Positions 49,351-59,158 are shown, numbered from the stretch's first letter. The stretch is DNA of 64,000 bases from Bradyrhizobium sp. (GCF_016219575.1 NZ_JACRMG010000036.1:1-64000), one strand, 5' to 3'. A program made the numbers and translations. Notes: generated by a model not told the origin, from the letters alone.

Positions 49351-50274
49351 TCACCCGAGCTTGATATCCCACAGGCCTTCGCTGCGGCAGGCGGCGGTTT
49401 CGCTGCGCAGAAGCTCGGTGATGACGGAGGTGGCGGTCGAATCCGGATGATCGATCGGGGAGGCAATGACGAGTTCGCGCATCGGCGCCGGCGAAGAGAT
49501 CGCCGCGGCCTCGAGCCGGCGTGCCTCGATCTCGCCGCGCACCGACGACGGCGGCAGCAGCGAATAGCCGAGCCCCTCCTCGACCAGGCTGGTGAGCACG
49601 CGAAAGGAATCCGCCTCGAGCTGCACGTCGAGCTTGAGCTTGCGTTGCGCTGCGGCGCGCTCGATCAGCGCGCGCAGGCCGTGCGAATGGCTGGGCAGCA
49701 CCAGCCGCTGGCGCAGCAGCCAGTCCATGCCGACCTGCTTCTTCTTCGCAAGGCCCGAGCCGCGCGGCCCCACCGCGACGATGCGGTCGCGGCCAAGCCC
49801 CTGGATGGCGAGATGCAGATCCGCCGACGGGCCATAGATGATCGCGAGATCCATCTCGCCGCGATGCAGCCATTCGATCAGATGGCCGCTATAGCTCTCG
49901 ACGATGCAGAGCGAGATGCCGGGATAGGTCTCGACCGTGCGCCGCGCCAGCCGCGCCGACAATACGCAACTCACGGTGGGGACCAGCCCCAGCACGACCC
50001 GCCCCGAGGGCGCACCTGCCGCCGATTGGATGTCGTCGCGGATCTGGTCGATTTGCCGCACGATGCCCGAGGTTCGCGCCAGCAACAGCCGGCCGGCTTC
50101 GGTCAGCACCATTCCCCTGCCGCTGCGGGTAAAAAGTTCCGCGCGCAGCTCGTGCTCCAGCAGCTTGATCTGGCGGCTGAGCGCCGGCTGCGCGATCCTG
50201 AGCTTGTCGGAAGCTTTGCTCAGGCTGCCGAGTTCGGCTACGCAACTGAACGTCCTGAGCTGACGGAAATCCAT
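49351..50274 (-). CDS. LysR-family transcriptional regulator
   Basis: A 307-residue protein starting MDFRQLRTFSCVAELGSLSK, followed by ASDKLRIAQPALSRQIKLLE and HELRAELFTRSGRGMVLTEA, the LysR N-terminal HTH. A substrate-binding domain fills the rest. It is divergently oriented to the acyl-CoA dehydrogenase gene at 50396, with 121 bp between the starts, the standard arrangement for LysR control. I infer that it regulates the downstream catabolic operon. Confidence 0.93.
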   Translation of the reverse strand: MDFRQLRTFSCVAELGSLSKASDKLRIAQPALSRQIKLLEHELRAELFTRSGRGMVLTEAGRLLLARTSGIVRQIDQIRDDIQSAAGAPSGRVVLGLVPTVSCVLSARLARRTVETYPGISLCIVESYSGHLIEWLHRGEMDLAIIYGPSADLHLAIQGLGRDRIVAVGPRGSGLAKKKQVGMDWLLRQRLVLPSHSHGLRALIERAAAQRKLKLDVQLEADSFRVLTSLVEEGLGYSLLPPSSVRGEIEARRLEAAAISSPAPMRELVIASPIDHPDSTATSVITELLRSETAACRSEGLWDIKLG

Positions 50275-50395
50275 GCTTGCCGGTCTTGGAATGCGGGGCC
50301 ATACGCTATAACAATCGAGCATAGGGAGTCCGCGGTGGTTTCACAATAACGAGAACACAAAGATCAACCCGAAATACCACCGACGGAAATCGAAC

Positions 50396-51580
50396 ATGAG
50401 CAAAGAACAACATCAAGAACAACATCACGAGCAGGACTATTCCGACATCCGCGACGCCGTCGCCAAGCTGTGCGCCCAGTTTCCCGGCGAATACTGGCGC
50501 AAGCTCGACCGCGCGATGGCCTACCCCACCGACTTCGTCAACGCGCTGACGGAAGCGGGCTATCTCTCGGTGCTGATCCCGGAAGAGTATGGCGGGGCCG
50601 GCCTGAAGCTTTCGGCAGCGACCGCGATCCTGGAAGAGATCCATCGCGCCGGCTGCAACGCCGGCGCCTGCCACGCCCAGATGTACACCATGGGCACGGT
50701 GCTGCGGCACGGCAACGACGAGCAGAAGGCGAAATGGCTGCCGCAGATCGCCAGCGGCAAATTGCGCCTGCAGGCGTTCGGCGTCACCGAGCCGACCAGC
50801 GGCACGGATACCTCGTCGCTGAAGACGGTGGCGCGCAAGGAAGGCAATGACGGCTACATCGTCAACGGCCAGAAGATCTGGACCAGCCGCGCCGAATATT
50901 CCGACCTGATGGTACTGCTGGCGCGCACCACGCCGAAGGAACAGGCGCGCAAGCGCACCGAAGGACTGTCGGTGTTCCTCGTCGACATGCGCGAAGCACG
51001 CAAGGCCGGGCTCTCGATCCGCCCGATCCGCACCATGATGAACCACTCCACCACCGAAGTGTTCTTCACCGACATGAAGGTGCCGGCGGAAAACCTGATC
51101 GGCGACGAGGGCAAGGGCTTTCGCTACATCCTCTCCGGCATGAATGCGGAGCGCATCCTGATCGCATCGGAATGCATCGGCGACGCCAAATGGTTCATCG
51201 AGAAGGCATCGCACTACGCCAAAGAGCGCGCCGTGTTCGGCAGGCCGATCGGCCAGAACCAGGGCATCCAGTTCCCGATCGCAAAGGCCTACGCCTCGAT
51301 GCGCGCGGCGGAACTGATGGTGAAGGAAGCCACACGCAAATATGAGGCCGGGCTCGATTGCGGCGCCGAGGCCAACATGGCCAAGATGCTGGCGGCCGAT
51401 GCGTCCTGGGAAGCGGCCAATGCCGCGATCCAGACCCATGGCGGCTTCGGCTTCGCCGAGGAATACGACGTCGAGCGCAAGTTCCGCGAGACCCGGCTCT
51501 ACCAGGTGGCGCCGATCTCGACCAACCTGGTGCTGTCGTTCATCGCCGAGCATGTGCTCGGCATGCCCCGCTCCTACTGA
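50396..51580 (+). CDS. Acyl-CoA dehydrogenase
   Basis: A 394-residue protein. It has GYLSVLIPEEYGGAGLKLSA, LQAFGVTEPTSGTDTSSLKT and YIVNGQKIWTSRAEYSDLMV (FAD/substrate motifs), GMNAERILIASECIGDAKW and GGFGFAEEYDVERKFRETRL. The position usually occupied by the catalytic Glu (YEGT) reads YQVA, while the Glu of NAER is conserved, as in isovaleryl-CoA-type dehydrogenases. Substrate unknown. It is first of a four-gene operon with a CoA-transferase, a MaoC-like hydratase and a TPP decarboxylase. Confidence 0.87.
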   Translation: MSKEQHQEQHHEQDYSDIRDAVAKLCAQFPGEYWRKLDRAMAYPTDFVNALTEAGYLSVLIPEEYGGAGLKLSAATAILEEIHRAGCNAGACHAQMYTMGTVLRHGNDEQKAKWLPQIASGKLRLQAFGVTEPTSGTDTSSLKTVARKEGNDGYIVNGQKIWTSRAEYSDLMVLLARTTPKEQARKRTEGLSVFLVDMREARKAGLSIRPIRTMMNHSTTEVFFTDMKVPAENLIGDEGKGFRYILSGMNAERILIASECIGDAKWFIEKASHYAKERAVFGRPIGQNQGIQFPIAKAYASMRAAELMVKEATRKYEAGLDCGAEANMAKMLAADASWEAANAAIQTHGGFGFAEEYDVERKFRETRLYQVAPISTNLVLSFIAEHVLGMPRSY

Positions 51581-51589
51581 GAGGCGACC

Positions 51590-52717
51590 ATGCTGCCACT
51601 TCAGGGAATCGTCGTCATTGCGGTGGAACAGGCGGTGGCTGCGCCGTTCTGCTCCTCGCGGCTGGCGGATGCCGGCGCGCATGTCATCAAGATCGAACGA
51701 CCGGAGGGCGATTTCGCCCGCGGCTATGACGTCGCCGCAAAAGGCCAGAGCAGCTATTTCGTCTGGCTCAACCGCGGCAAGGATTCCGTGGTGATCGATC
51801 TGGCGACGAAGGAAGGCCGACAATCGCTGGAAGAACTGATCGCCGGCGCCGACGTGTTGCTGCAGAACCTCAAGCCCGGCTCGATGGACAAGCTCGGCTT
51901 CTCGCTGGAGCGTCTGCGCAAGGATTATCCCTCGCTGATCACCTGCACCATCTCGGGCTATGGCGACGACGGCCCCTACGCGCACCGCAAGGCCTACGAC
52001 CTGCTGATCCAGGCCGAGAGCGGACTTTGCTCCATCACCGGCGGCCCGGAAGGCGCCTCGCGGGTCGGCATGTCGATCGTGGACGTCGCCACCGGCGCCA
52101 CCGCGCACGCCTCGATCCTGGAAGCGCTGATCGGGCGCGGCCGCACCGGCAAGGGCGTCGACATCCGCATCTCCATGTTCGACGTGATGGCGGACTGGTG
52201 TACGGTGCCGCTGCTCAATGCCGAAGACGGCAAGCCGCCGCAGCGCATGGGCCTCGCCCATCCCTCGGTCGCGCCCTACGGCGTGTTCCGCTCCAAGGAC
52301 GGCAAGGACGTTCTGATCTCGATCCAGAGCGAGCGCGAGTGGAAGACACTGTGCGCCAAGGTATTGGGCCAGCCCGACCTGCCCAATGATCCGCGCCTCG
52401 CCAACAATATCGAGCGCGTGAAAAACCGTTCGCTCACAGACAAGACGGTGAGCGACAGCTTTGCCAGACTGACCCGCGATGAGCTCCTGAAGAAGCTGGC
52501 GGATGCCGACATTGCGTTTGCCGAAGTGAACAGCATGGCCGACCTTTCCACCCATCCGCATCTGCGCCGCATCGAGGTCGACACGCCGAACGGCAAGGTC
52601 AGCTATCCCGCGCCGGCCATGATCGTGGTCGGCGAGAAACGCCAATATGGTGCGGTGCCTGCCATCGGCGATCACCACGAGCTGCCGAAAGCCCAACCCA
52701 TCAGGAAGTCGTCATGA
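51590..52717 (+). CDS. CaiB/BaiF family CoA-transferase
   Basis: A 375-residue protein: LQGIVVIAVEQAVAAPFCSS, LADAGAHVIKIERPEGDFAR, FVWLNRGKDSVVIDLATKEG, and SGYGDDGPYAHRKAYDLLIQ, where the Asp following the glycines is the usual catalytic residue region of class III CoA-transferases. It sits between the dehydrogenase and hydratase genes and overlaps the latter by four bases. It likely activates the operon's organic acid by CoA transfer. The family is close to mesaconate/citramalate-type CoA-transferases by context only. Confidence 0.9.
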   Translation: MLPLQGIVVIAVEQAVAAPFCSSRLADAGAHVIKIERPEGDFARGYDVAAKGQSSYFVWLNRGKDSVVIDLATKEGRQSLEELIAGADVLLQNLKPGSMDKLGFSLERLRKDYPSLITCTISGYGDDGPYAHRKAYDLLIQAESGLCSITGGPEGASRVGMSIVDVATGATAHASILEALIGRGRTGKGVDIRISMFDVMADWCTVPLLNAEDGKPPQRMGLAHPSVAPYGVFRSKDGKDVLISIQSEREWKTLCAKVLGQPDLPNDPRLANNIERVKNRSLTDKTVSDSFARLTRDELLKKLADADIAFAEVNSMADLSTHPHLRRIEVDTPNGKVSYPAPAMIVVGEKRQYGAVPAIGDHHELPKAQPIRKSS

Positions 52718-53586
52718 GTGCGCCGGCCATCGCGGGCGAAAAGCCCGACATCGATCAACTCAGGCAATGGATCGGCCGCACCGAGGAAGCGACCGACATC
52801 GTCACGGCGCAGCTCGTCAAGGGACTGCGCGCGACGCTGTTCCAGGAGATCGGCCGGCCCAGGACGGGCGATGCGGCGCCCTTCACCACGCATTGGTGCC
52901 TGGCGCCACCGGTGTACCCGATGTCGCAACTGAGCCAGGACGGCCATCCGACCCGCGGCGGTTTCCTGCCTCCGGTGCCGTTGCCGCGCCGGATGTGGGC
53001 CGGCGGGCAGCTCGAATTCATCGAGCCGCTGCGCGTCGGCGACGAGGTGAAGCGTTCCTCGCGCATCTCGGACGTGACCCTGAAGAGCGGCTCGACCGGC
53101 ACGCTGTGCTTCGTCGCGGTCGATCATGTCATCACGACGCCGCGCGGCACCGCCATCAAGGAGCGGCACGACATCGTCTATCGCGAGGCGACCAGCGGCC
53201 CGCAGGCGGCAACGAAGGCTCCGCCTCCGCCGCCCGTTGCGAAGCATCGCGAGAGCCATGTCTCCGATCCCGTGCTGCTGTTCCGCTATTCGGCGCTGAC
53301 CTTCAACGGCCACCGCATCCACTACGACCGCGACTATGTCACCAAGGTCGAGGGTTATCCGGGCCTGGTGTTCCATGGCCCGCTGCAGGCGGCGTTCATC
53401 ATCGAGTTCGCGGCCAAACTGCACGGCGGCACGGCGCCGAAGAAGTTCGTCTATCGCGGCGTGCAGCCGCTGTTCGAAGGCAGCGAGTTCTCGATCAATG
53501 CCAATGACAATGCCGGCGGCGGCATGGAGCTGTGGACCGCGAACGCGGAAGGGCAGCCGACGATGAAGGGCGTGGCGACGTGGTGA
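52714..53586 (+). CDS. MaoC-like hydratase (mesaconyl-C4-CoA hydratase type)
   Basis: A 290-residue double-hotdog protein. RMWAGGQLEFIEPLRVGDEV and the C-terminal LTFNGHRIHYDRDYVTKVEG, followed by YPGLVFHGPLQAAFIIEF, contain the hydratase His in NGHRIHYD and the HGP motif seen in mesaconyl-C4-CoA hydratases and related FAS1-like dehydratases. It overlaps the CoA-transferase gene, so a CoA-ester hydration or dehydration step is likely in the same pathway. Alternative: a 3-hydroxyacyl dehydratase of another branched acid. Confidence 0.85.
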   Translation: MSAPAIAGEKPDIDQLRQWIGRTEEATDIVTAQLVKGLRATLFQEIGRPRTGDAAPFTTHWCLAPPVYPMSQLSQDGHPTRGGFLPPVPLPRRMWAGGQLEFIEPLRVGDEVKRSSRISDVTLKSGSTGTLCFVAVDHVITTPRGTAIKERHDIVYREATSGPQAATKAPPPPPVAKHRESHVSDPVLLFRYSALTFNGHRIHYDRDYVTKVEGYPGLVFHGPLQAAFIIEFAAKLHGGTAPKKFVYRGVQPLFEGSEFSINANDNAGGGMELWTANAEGQPTMKGVATW

Positions 53587-53593
53587 CGCTTAG

Positions 53594-53675
53594 CGTCATT
53601 CCGGGATGGTCCGAAGGACCAGACCCGGAATCTCGAGATTCCGGGTTCGATGCTTCGCATCGCCCCGGAATGACG
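53594..53675. repeat. Intergenic palindrome family E
   Basis: CGTCATTCCGGGATGGTCCG on the left and ATCGCCCCGGAATGACG on the right, with ACCCGGAATCTCGAGATTCC inside, a multi-hairpin structure. It separates the hydratase and decarboxylase genes, so the latter could be expressed separately. Confidence 0.8.
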
Positions 53676-53683
53676 GAGTAATC

Positions 53684-55306
53684 ATGTCCTCCCGCAAGCC
53701 AGCCAAGGCAAAATCCGTCAGCGTCAAGGACGCCACCTTCGGCCTGCTGCGCGCGTTCGGCATCAGAAAGGTGTTCGGCAATCCCGGCTCGACCGAGTTG
53801 CCGTTTCTCGCCGACTGGCCGGACGACATCGACTACGTGCTGGGCTTGCAGGAGGCCTCCGTCATCGGCATGGCCGACGGCTATGCACAGGCCACCCGCA
53901 ATGCCGGCTTCGTCAATTTGCATTCGGCGGCCGGCGTCGGCAACGCGCTCGGCAATATCTACACCGCGCATCGCAACCAGACGCCGCTGGTGATCACCGC
54001 CGGCCAGCAGGCACGCTCGATCCTGCCGCTGCAGGCGTTCCTCTATGCCGAGCGTGCTTCCGAATTCCCGCGACCATACGTGAAATACAGCGTCGAGCCG
54101 GCGCGGCCCGAGGACGTGCCGGCCGCGATCGCGCGTGCCTATTACACGGCGATGCAGCCGCCCTGCGGGCCGACCTTCGTTTCCGTGCCAATCGACGACT
54201 GGACGCACGCGACCTCGCTCGTCGAGGCACGCCAGGTCAGCCGCGAACTCGGGCCGGATGTGTCGTCCATGAAGGCGCTGGCGGCGGCGATTGCCGAGAG
54301 CAGGCGCCCGGCCCTCGTCGTCGGCCCCGGCGTCGATCGGGCGCAGGCCGTCGACCTCATGGTGCAGGTGGCGGAGAAGACCAGGGCGTCCGTCTGGGTC
54401 AGCCCGTTCTCGGCACGCTGCTCCTTTCCGGAGCGGCATCCGCAATTCGCCGGCTTCCTCCATGCCTCGCCCGGACAACTGTCGGACGCGCTGGGCCTCC
54501 ATGACCTCGTGGTCGTGATCGGCGCGCCGGTCTTCACCTTCCATGTCGAGGGGCATGCCTCGATCTTCGACGGCGCGACCACCATCTTCCAGATCACCGA
54601 CGATCCCGCGGCCGCCGCCGTGACCCCGCGCGGCACCAGCATTATCGCCACCATGAAGCCAGCGCTGGCGATGCTGCTGGAAATGCTGCCGGCGGCCAAA
54701 CGCGTGATGCCGGCCGCCCGCCTGCTGCCGCCGGCGCCGGCCGCCGACGATCCGATCCCCGTGGAATACCTGCTGCACACGTTGTCCAACGCGATGCCCG
54801 GCGATGCCGTGCTGGTGGAGGAAGCGCCGTCGCATCGCCCGGCGATGCAAAAATTCATGCCGATGCGCGGCCAGGACAGTTTTTACACCATGGCGAGCGG
54901 CGGGCTCGGCTATGGCCTGCCCGCCGCCGTCGGCATGGCGCTCGGCCGCGGTAATGTCCGCACCGTCTGCCTCGTCGGCGACGGCTCGGCGATGTATTCG
55001 ATCCAGGCGCTGTGGACCGCAGCGCAGCGCAAGCTGCCGCTCACCGTGGTCGTCATCAACAATTCGGGTTATGGCGCGATGCGCTCGTTCAGCCAGGTGA
55101 TGCAGGTGCGCAACGTGCCGGGCCTCGACATTCCCGGCCTCGACTTCGTCAAGCTCGCGCAAGGCCATGGCTGCGATGCGGTGCGGGTGACCAAGTCATC
55201 CGAGCTTGCGCCCGCGCTGAAGCAGGCGCTCGCGCACAAGGGCACGAGCCTCGTCGAGGTAGCCGTGGATTCCGCCGTGCCGCTGCTTTACGCGCGGAAG
55301 GGCTGA
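53684..55306 (+). CDS. Benzoylformate decarboxylase-like TPP enzyme
   Basis: A 540-residue protein. VFGNPGSTELPFLADW, LQEASVIGMADGYAQA (activating Glu), LHSAAGVGNALGNIYTAH (active-site His region), and CLVGDGSAMYSIQALWTAAQ followed by VVINNSGYGAMRSF (Mg-TPP motif GDG...NN) match benzoylformate decarboxylase (MdlC) closely by eye. The family decarboxylates arylglyoxylates or similar 2-oxoacids. Coding start taken at the ATG at 53684 after the palindrome. The substrate may differ from benzoylformate, given the CoA-ester genes upstream. Confidence 0.88.
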   Translation: MSSRKPAKAKSVSVKDATFGLLRAFGIRKVFGNPGSTELPFLADWPDDIDYVLGLQEASVIGMADGYAQATRNAGFVNLHSAAGVGNALGNIYTAHRNQTPLVITAGQQARSILPLQAFLYAERASEFPRPYVKYSVEPARPEDVPAAIARAYYTAMQPPCGPTFVSVPIDDWTHATSLVEARQVSRELGPDVSSMKALAAAIAESRRPALVVGPGVDRAQAVDLMVQVAEKTRASVWVSPFSARCSFPERHPQFAGFLHASPGQLSDALGLHDLVVVIGAPVFTFHVEGHASIFDGATTIFQITDDPAAAAVTPRGTSIIATMKPALAMLLEMLPAAKRVMPAARLLPPAPAADDPIPVEYLLHTLSNAMPGDAVLVEEAPSHRPAMQKFMPMRGQDSFYTMASGGLGYGLPAAVGMALGRGNVRTVCLVGDGSAMYSIQALWTAAQRKLPLTVVVINNSGYGAMRSFSQVMQVRNVPGLDIPGLDFVKLAQGHGCDAVRVTKSSELAPALKQALAHKGTSLVEVAVDSAVPLLYARKG

Positions 55307-55546
55307 CGGTGGAATTTGTGTCGTGGCACGTCAGCTGACCTTACCTGAATATTTCGCTATGCGGTTGTATCAAACTCCGATAGCGTCGCGTTTCGCGGCA
55401 ATAAGACCGTTTTTTTATTGGTTTGTTAGAAACAAATGACCGTGCAATCGCGCGAGTTCACATAACTCCTCGCCGGCTGGCCTCTCGAAAACTCGGAATG
55501 AGTGTTTTGTCGCGCCCGAATTGGGTCGGGCGACGGGAGGTTGACT

Positions 55547-58500
55547 TTGTTCAAATTTGTCGCGCGGCTCCTGCCGCTGCTGCTGCTTTTTCATTTGTTT
55601 TCATCTGGCGCCGACGCACAGCAACCCGTTCCCGGCCTGAACCTTGGCGATGCCGTGGTGACCGGATTTGCCGGCACCATCGCTCCCGACCCGGGCAAGC
55701 CGCGCCCGGCGAACAAATCCGCCATCGATCTCACTTTCATCAATCCGGACGGCCCTGCCGCCCGCATCGTCGGCGTCGGCCGGCCCGGCTATGTCTGGGA
55801 CGGCCGACTGTTCCAGGCACCGAAGACCTTCGACGTGTTCGCGAAAGACACCGGTCAGGTGTTCGGCGTAGCGCTCGACGACCAGCCTGCAACCAACATC
55901 TACCTCGCCGCCAGCTCGGCGTTCGGCCTCAATCTCGTTGGCCGCGGGGCTGATGGCCTGCCTGAGCGCAGGAAGGTCGGCGGTCCAGGCACAGGTTGGA
56001 TGAAGGGGCAGTTCGGACTCGACCTGCAGGGCGATCCCGGCAGCATCTACAGGGTCGACGGCACCACCGGCGCAGTAACCCTGTTCGCCAAGGTGATGCT
56101 CGACGGCGTGCCCAACCCGGGTCCCGCGCTGGGCAACCTCGCCCACGATGCCGCGCACAAGCAGCTGTTTGTTTCGGATCTCTATACCGGAATGATCCAT
56201 CGCTTCGCCCTCGCCGATGGCAGCGAACCCGGCGCCCCCTTCGATCACGGCGTGACCGGCCGCAGCGCGGCCAACCTGGCGCCGATGCCGTTCAATCCGG
56301 CCAATCGGCCCAATATCGCCAACAACAAATTCAACGCCGAGAATCCGGACAGTTGGGGTTTTGCTCCGCCGGAACGGCGGGTGTGGGGTCTCGCGGTCCA
56401 GGCTGGACGGCTGTTCTACTCGGTCAGGAATGGTGCCGCCGCGGAAGGACCGCAAATCTGGTCGGTCGGCATTGCGCAGGACGGCAGTCTCGCGGCCGAT
56501 GCGCGCCTCGAGGTTGAAGTTGCGGCGCAGCCCGGTCCGTATCCGGTTTCCGATATCGCATTCTCGCAAAGAGGCGCCCTGATCCTGGCGCAGCGCGCGC
56601 CGATCGCCGCCAGCCATGATTATTCCGCCTTCACCAAGCCGGGCGAGCCGCGCGTGCTGCGCTACTGGCTGAAAGACGCCAACGACCCGCCGTCACCGGG
56701 GCTTTGGAAGCCGATGCCGGAGGAATACGCGGTCGGCTTTGCCGGCACTTACCGCAACACCGATGGCGGCGTCGCGCTCGGTTACGGCTATCGCCAGGAT
56801 GGAACGCTCGACAGCGCGTCGTGCGAGGCTTCGCTGTGGACCACCGCGCAAAATCTCCGCAACAACCCGGCGCTGCGCAGCCAGCTCGAACCCGGCGGTC
56901 CGTTGCTGGTGAACGGGCTGCAAGGCAGTCCCGCGGACATGGTGCGCGGCGCCAACGAGCCGCCGGCCATCAGCTACTTCGTCGACTACGACGACAAGTT
57001 CGACGATGCACGCGCCAGCGGCCACATCGGCAGCGTGCGGATTCTCACGCGGCCCTGCACCGCGATTGCCGGCAATACGTCCAGCCCGCCTTATGTCAGC
57101 GGTCAACAGACCGGTGGTGGTGGTGGTGGTGGTGGCGGTGGTGGTAACGCCTGCTATCCGCCCAACCAGCCGACCAGCTTCTCGCTGCCGCCGCAAGCGC
57201 TGCCGCCGTGTACGCAGCCAGGACAGGCGGTGAGCCTCGACTTGAGCACCGTGCTTTCCTCGCCTGGCTTCGATCCGAATTGGGCCGTAACGCCCTACGG
57301 TCCTCTCGCACATTCCACGGCCTATGGCGGCTGGACCACCCTCTCCACTCGCTGGATCCAACCCAAACCATTCGTCCTTACCCAAACCCACCCGGTGGGG
57401 ACATATGTCTACACGCGTGCGTTCAACCTGACCTGTCGCCCGGAGTCCTACAAGGGCCTCAAGCTCTGCGGGCAGTATGGGTCCGACAACAGCTCGGTGG
57501 TGACGCTGAACGCGCCCGCCAACATCGTGGCCACCAGCCCCAGTAGTTACAGCACGCCAGCCGTCTTCTTTTGTGTCCCTACTTCGTTTTTTGTTCCGGG
57601 GCTCAATGTCCTGACGGTGACAGTTCAGAACGCCTCGCCCGCGAACCCGGGCCCGGGCGCGATGAACCCGACTGGCATGTCGATGATCGCAAACCTTGAA
57701 GCCATTTGCGGCCCCGATTGTATTTGCGAATGTCCGCCAGGCACGGTGAACAAGGACGGCACATGCGTGCCGGTCACGCCGATCGACCTGAAAATCGGCA
57801 AGGAAACCACACCGGGCGGCGGCGGCGGCCACTGGTTCAACGTGTGGGTCACCAATGTCGGACCGCCGATCACCTTCCCGGCCGGCGGCATCACCATCAC
57901 CGAGAACATCCCGGCCGGCATGACCGTGACCGGCGTAACCGGCGCCGGCTGGTCCTGCGTGCCGCCTACTCTGGTCGGACCCGGCACGATGCATTGCACC
58001 TATGGTCCCGCCGGCTCGCTCGCCACCAACGCGTCGCTCTCGAGCACCATGGTCGTCCACTACACCACCACGGGACCGGGGCCGTTTACGAATTGCGCGA
58101 CGGTCGGTATCGGCAGCAGCTCGGGCGTGGATACCAATCCGGCGAACGATACGGCGTGCGCGACGGTTACGGAAACCGCAGGGAATATCGATCTTGCGGT
58201 CGTCAAGACCGGGGGCACCAGTCCGGTTCCTCAGGTGAATGGCTATGCTTTCCATCTGGCAGTCACCAGCGTGGGTGCGCCGTTCAACGGAACCAACGTC
58301 GTCACGGTGACGGATGTCGTTCCGGCCGGAATGACGTTCAACAGCGCAACCGGAACGAACTGGACGTGCGTGACGCTGCCGGCGTCCGCGGGTAGCACGA
58401 TAACCTGCACCTATATCGGTGCCGGTCCGACCGTGCCCAACCAGTCCCTCGGCACGATCGACATCGTCGCAACGGCCCTGGGGGCGGCGCCATTTCCGCC

Positions 58501-59158
58501 GTTCACGAACTGTGCACAGGTCGGCACCAAGCCGGGTTCGGGCTTGAGCGACGTCAATCCGCCAAACGACAAATCCTGCGTGACAGTCACCAAACCGGTC
58601 GCCGGCTGTCCGCCGCCGATGGTCCCGGGTCCCGTTGCCGGTCAGTGCATCTGTCCGCCTCCGACCCATCTCGTTGGCAACAAGTGCGAGGGCCCGCCGC
58701 CACCTCCGTCGTGCCAGCCGCCGATGGTGCCGGGTCCCGTCGCCGGTCAGTGCATCTGTCTGCCGCCGACCGTCCAGAAGGGCAAGGAATGCGTACGGCC
58801 GATGGAATGCCGCTCGCCGCTGATCCCGAATGCCTCCGGTACAGGTTGCGGATGCCCGGCCGGATTGGAGCAGCGCGGACGTGAGTGCGTGAAGCCGACC
58901 GTGTGCAATCCACCGGCGAAACTCAATCGCCGCGGCGCCTGCGAATGTCCGACGGATATGGTGGCGAGAGGAAACAGCTGCATCGAGCGCGAGCGCCCGA
59001 GGCCGCAGGTTACCCCCGGCGACGTCATCCGCATTCCCGGCGGCGGCCGCGACGAACCGCGCGGCGGCCGTGACAATGACAATCCCCGCGGCGGTCGTGA
59101 CACCGACAGTCCCCGCGGCGGCGGTCAGGGGCCGATGGATTTTCCGGGAAGGCGCTAG
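55547..59158 (+). CDS. Large secreted protein with DUF11 repeats, Cys-rich modules and RGG-like tail
   Basis: A 1203-residue protein. A TTG at 55547 with GGGAGG six bases upstream gives a clean signal peptide (FKFVARLLPLLLLFHLFSSG). Residues about 25-510 resemble a beta-propeller-like region (NLAHDAAHKQLFVSDLYTGM; GVALDDQPATNIYLAASSAF). A poly-Gly run follows near residue 525. Two DUF11 domains (about 745-1010; e.g. ITITENIPAGMTVTGVTGAG and VTVTDVVPAGMTFNSATGTN) come next, then Cys-rich modules (CPPPMVPGPVAGQCICPPP) and a Gly-Arg-Asp repeat tail (GGRDNDNPRGGRD). The order resembles surface proteins of other rhizobia; adhesion is a guess. Confidence 0.85.
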   Translation: MFKFVARLLPLLLLFHLFSSGADAQQPVPGLNLGDAVVTGFAGTIAPDPGKPRPANKSAIDLTFINPDGPAARIVGVGRPGYVWDGRLFQAPKTFDVFAKDTGQVFGVALDDQPATNIYLAASSAFGLNLVGRGADGLPERRKVGGPGTGWMKGQFGLDLQGDPGSIYRVDGTTGAVTLFAKVMLDGVPNPGPALGNLAHDAAHKQLFVSDLYTGMIHRFALADGSEPGAPFDHGVTGRSAANLAPMPFNPANRPNIANNKFNAENPDSWGFAPPERRVWGLAVQAGRLFYSVRNGAAAEGPQIWSVGIAQDGSLAADARLEVEVAAQPGPYPVSDIAFSQRGALILAQRAPIAASHDYSAFTKPGEPRVLRYWLKDANDPPSPGLWKPMPEEYAVGFAGTYRNTDGGVALGYGYRQDGTLDSASCEASLWTTAQNLRNNPALRSQLEPGGPLLVNGLQGSPADMVRGANEPPAISYFVDYDDKFDDARASGHIGSVRILTRPCTAIAGNTSSPPYVSGQQTGGGGGGGGGGGNACYPPNQPTSFSLPPQALPPCTQPGQAVSLDLSTVLSSPGFDPNWAVTPYGPLAHSTAYGGWTTLSTRWIQPKPFVLTQTHPVGTYVYTRAFNLTCRPESYKGLKLCGQYGSDNSSVVTLNAPANIVATSPSSYSTPAVFFCVPTSFFVPGLNVLTVTVQNASPANPGPGAMNPTGMSMIANLEAICGPDCICECPPGTVNKDGTCVPVTPIDLKIGKETTPGGGGGHWFNVWVTNVGPPITFPAGGITITENIPAGMTVTGVTGAGWSCVPPTLVGPGTMHCTYGPAGSLATNASLSSTMVVHYTTTGPGPFTNCATVGIGSSSGVDTNPANDTACATVTETAGNIDLAVVKTGGTSPVPQVNGYAFHLAVTSVGAPFNGTNVVTVTDVVPAGMTFNSATGTNWTCVTLPASAGSTITCTYIGAGPTVPNQSLGTIDIVATALGAAPFPPFTNCAQVGTKPGSGLSDVNPPNDKSCVTVTKPVAGCPPPMVPGPVAGQCICPPPTHLVGNKCEGPPPPPSCQPPMVPGPVAGQCICLPPTVQKGKECVRPMECRSPLIPNASGTGCGCPAGLEQRGRECVKPTVCNPPAKLNRRGACECPTDMVARGNSCIERERPRPQVTPGDVIRIPGGGRDEPRGGRDNDNPRGGRDTDSPRGGGQGPMDFPGRR
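57111..57146 (+). repeat. GGT-type poly-Gly microsatellite
   Basis: About twelve consecutive GGT/GGC triplets encode a run of 11-12 glycines between the propeller-like region and the DUF11 part. Its length may vary by slippage without changing frame. Confidence 0.85.

Noticed and set aside
50306..52696. 796-codon minus-strand frame
   Set aside because: Antisense of the acyl-CoA dehydrogenase and CoA-transferase genes, both with strong family motifs.
57111..57146. Repeat array as a CRISPR
   Set aside because: It is a coding GGT microsatellite; no spaced repeats of CRISPR type were seen anywhere in the window.
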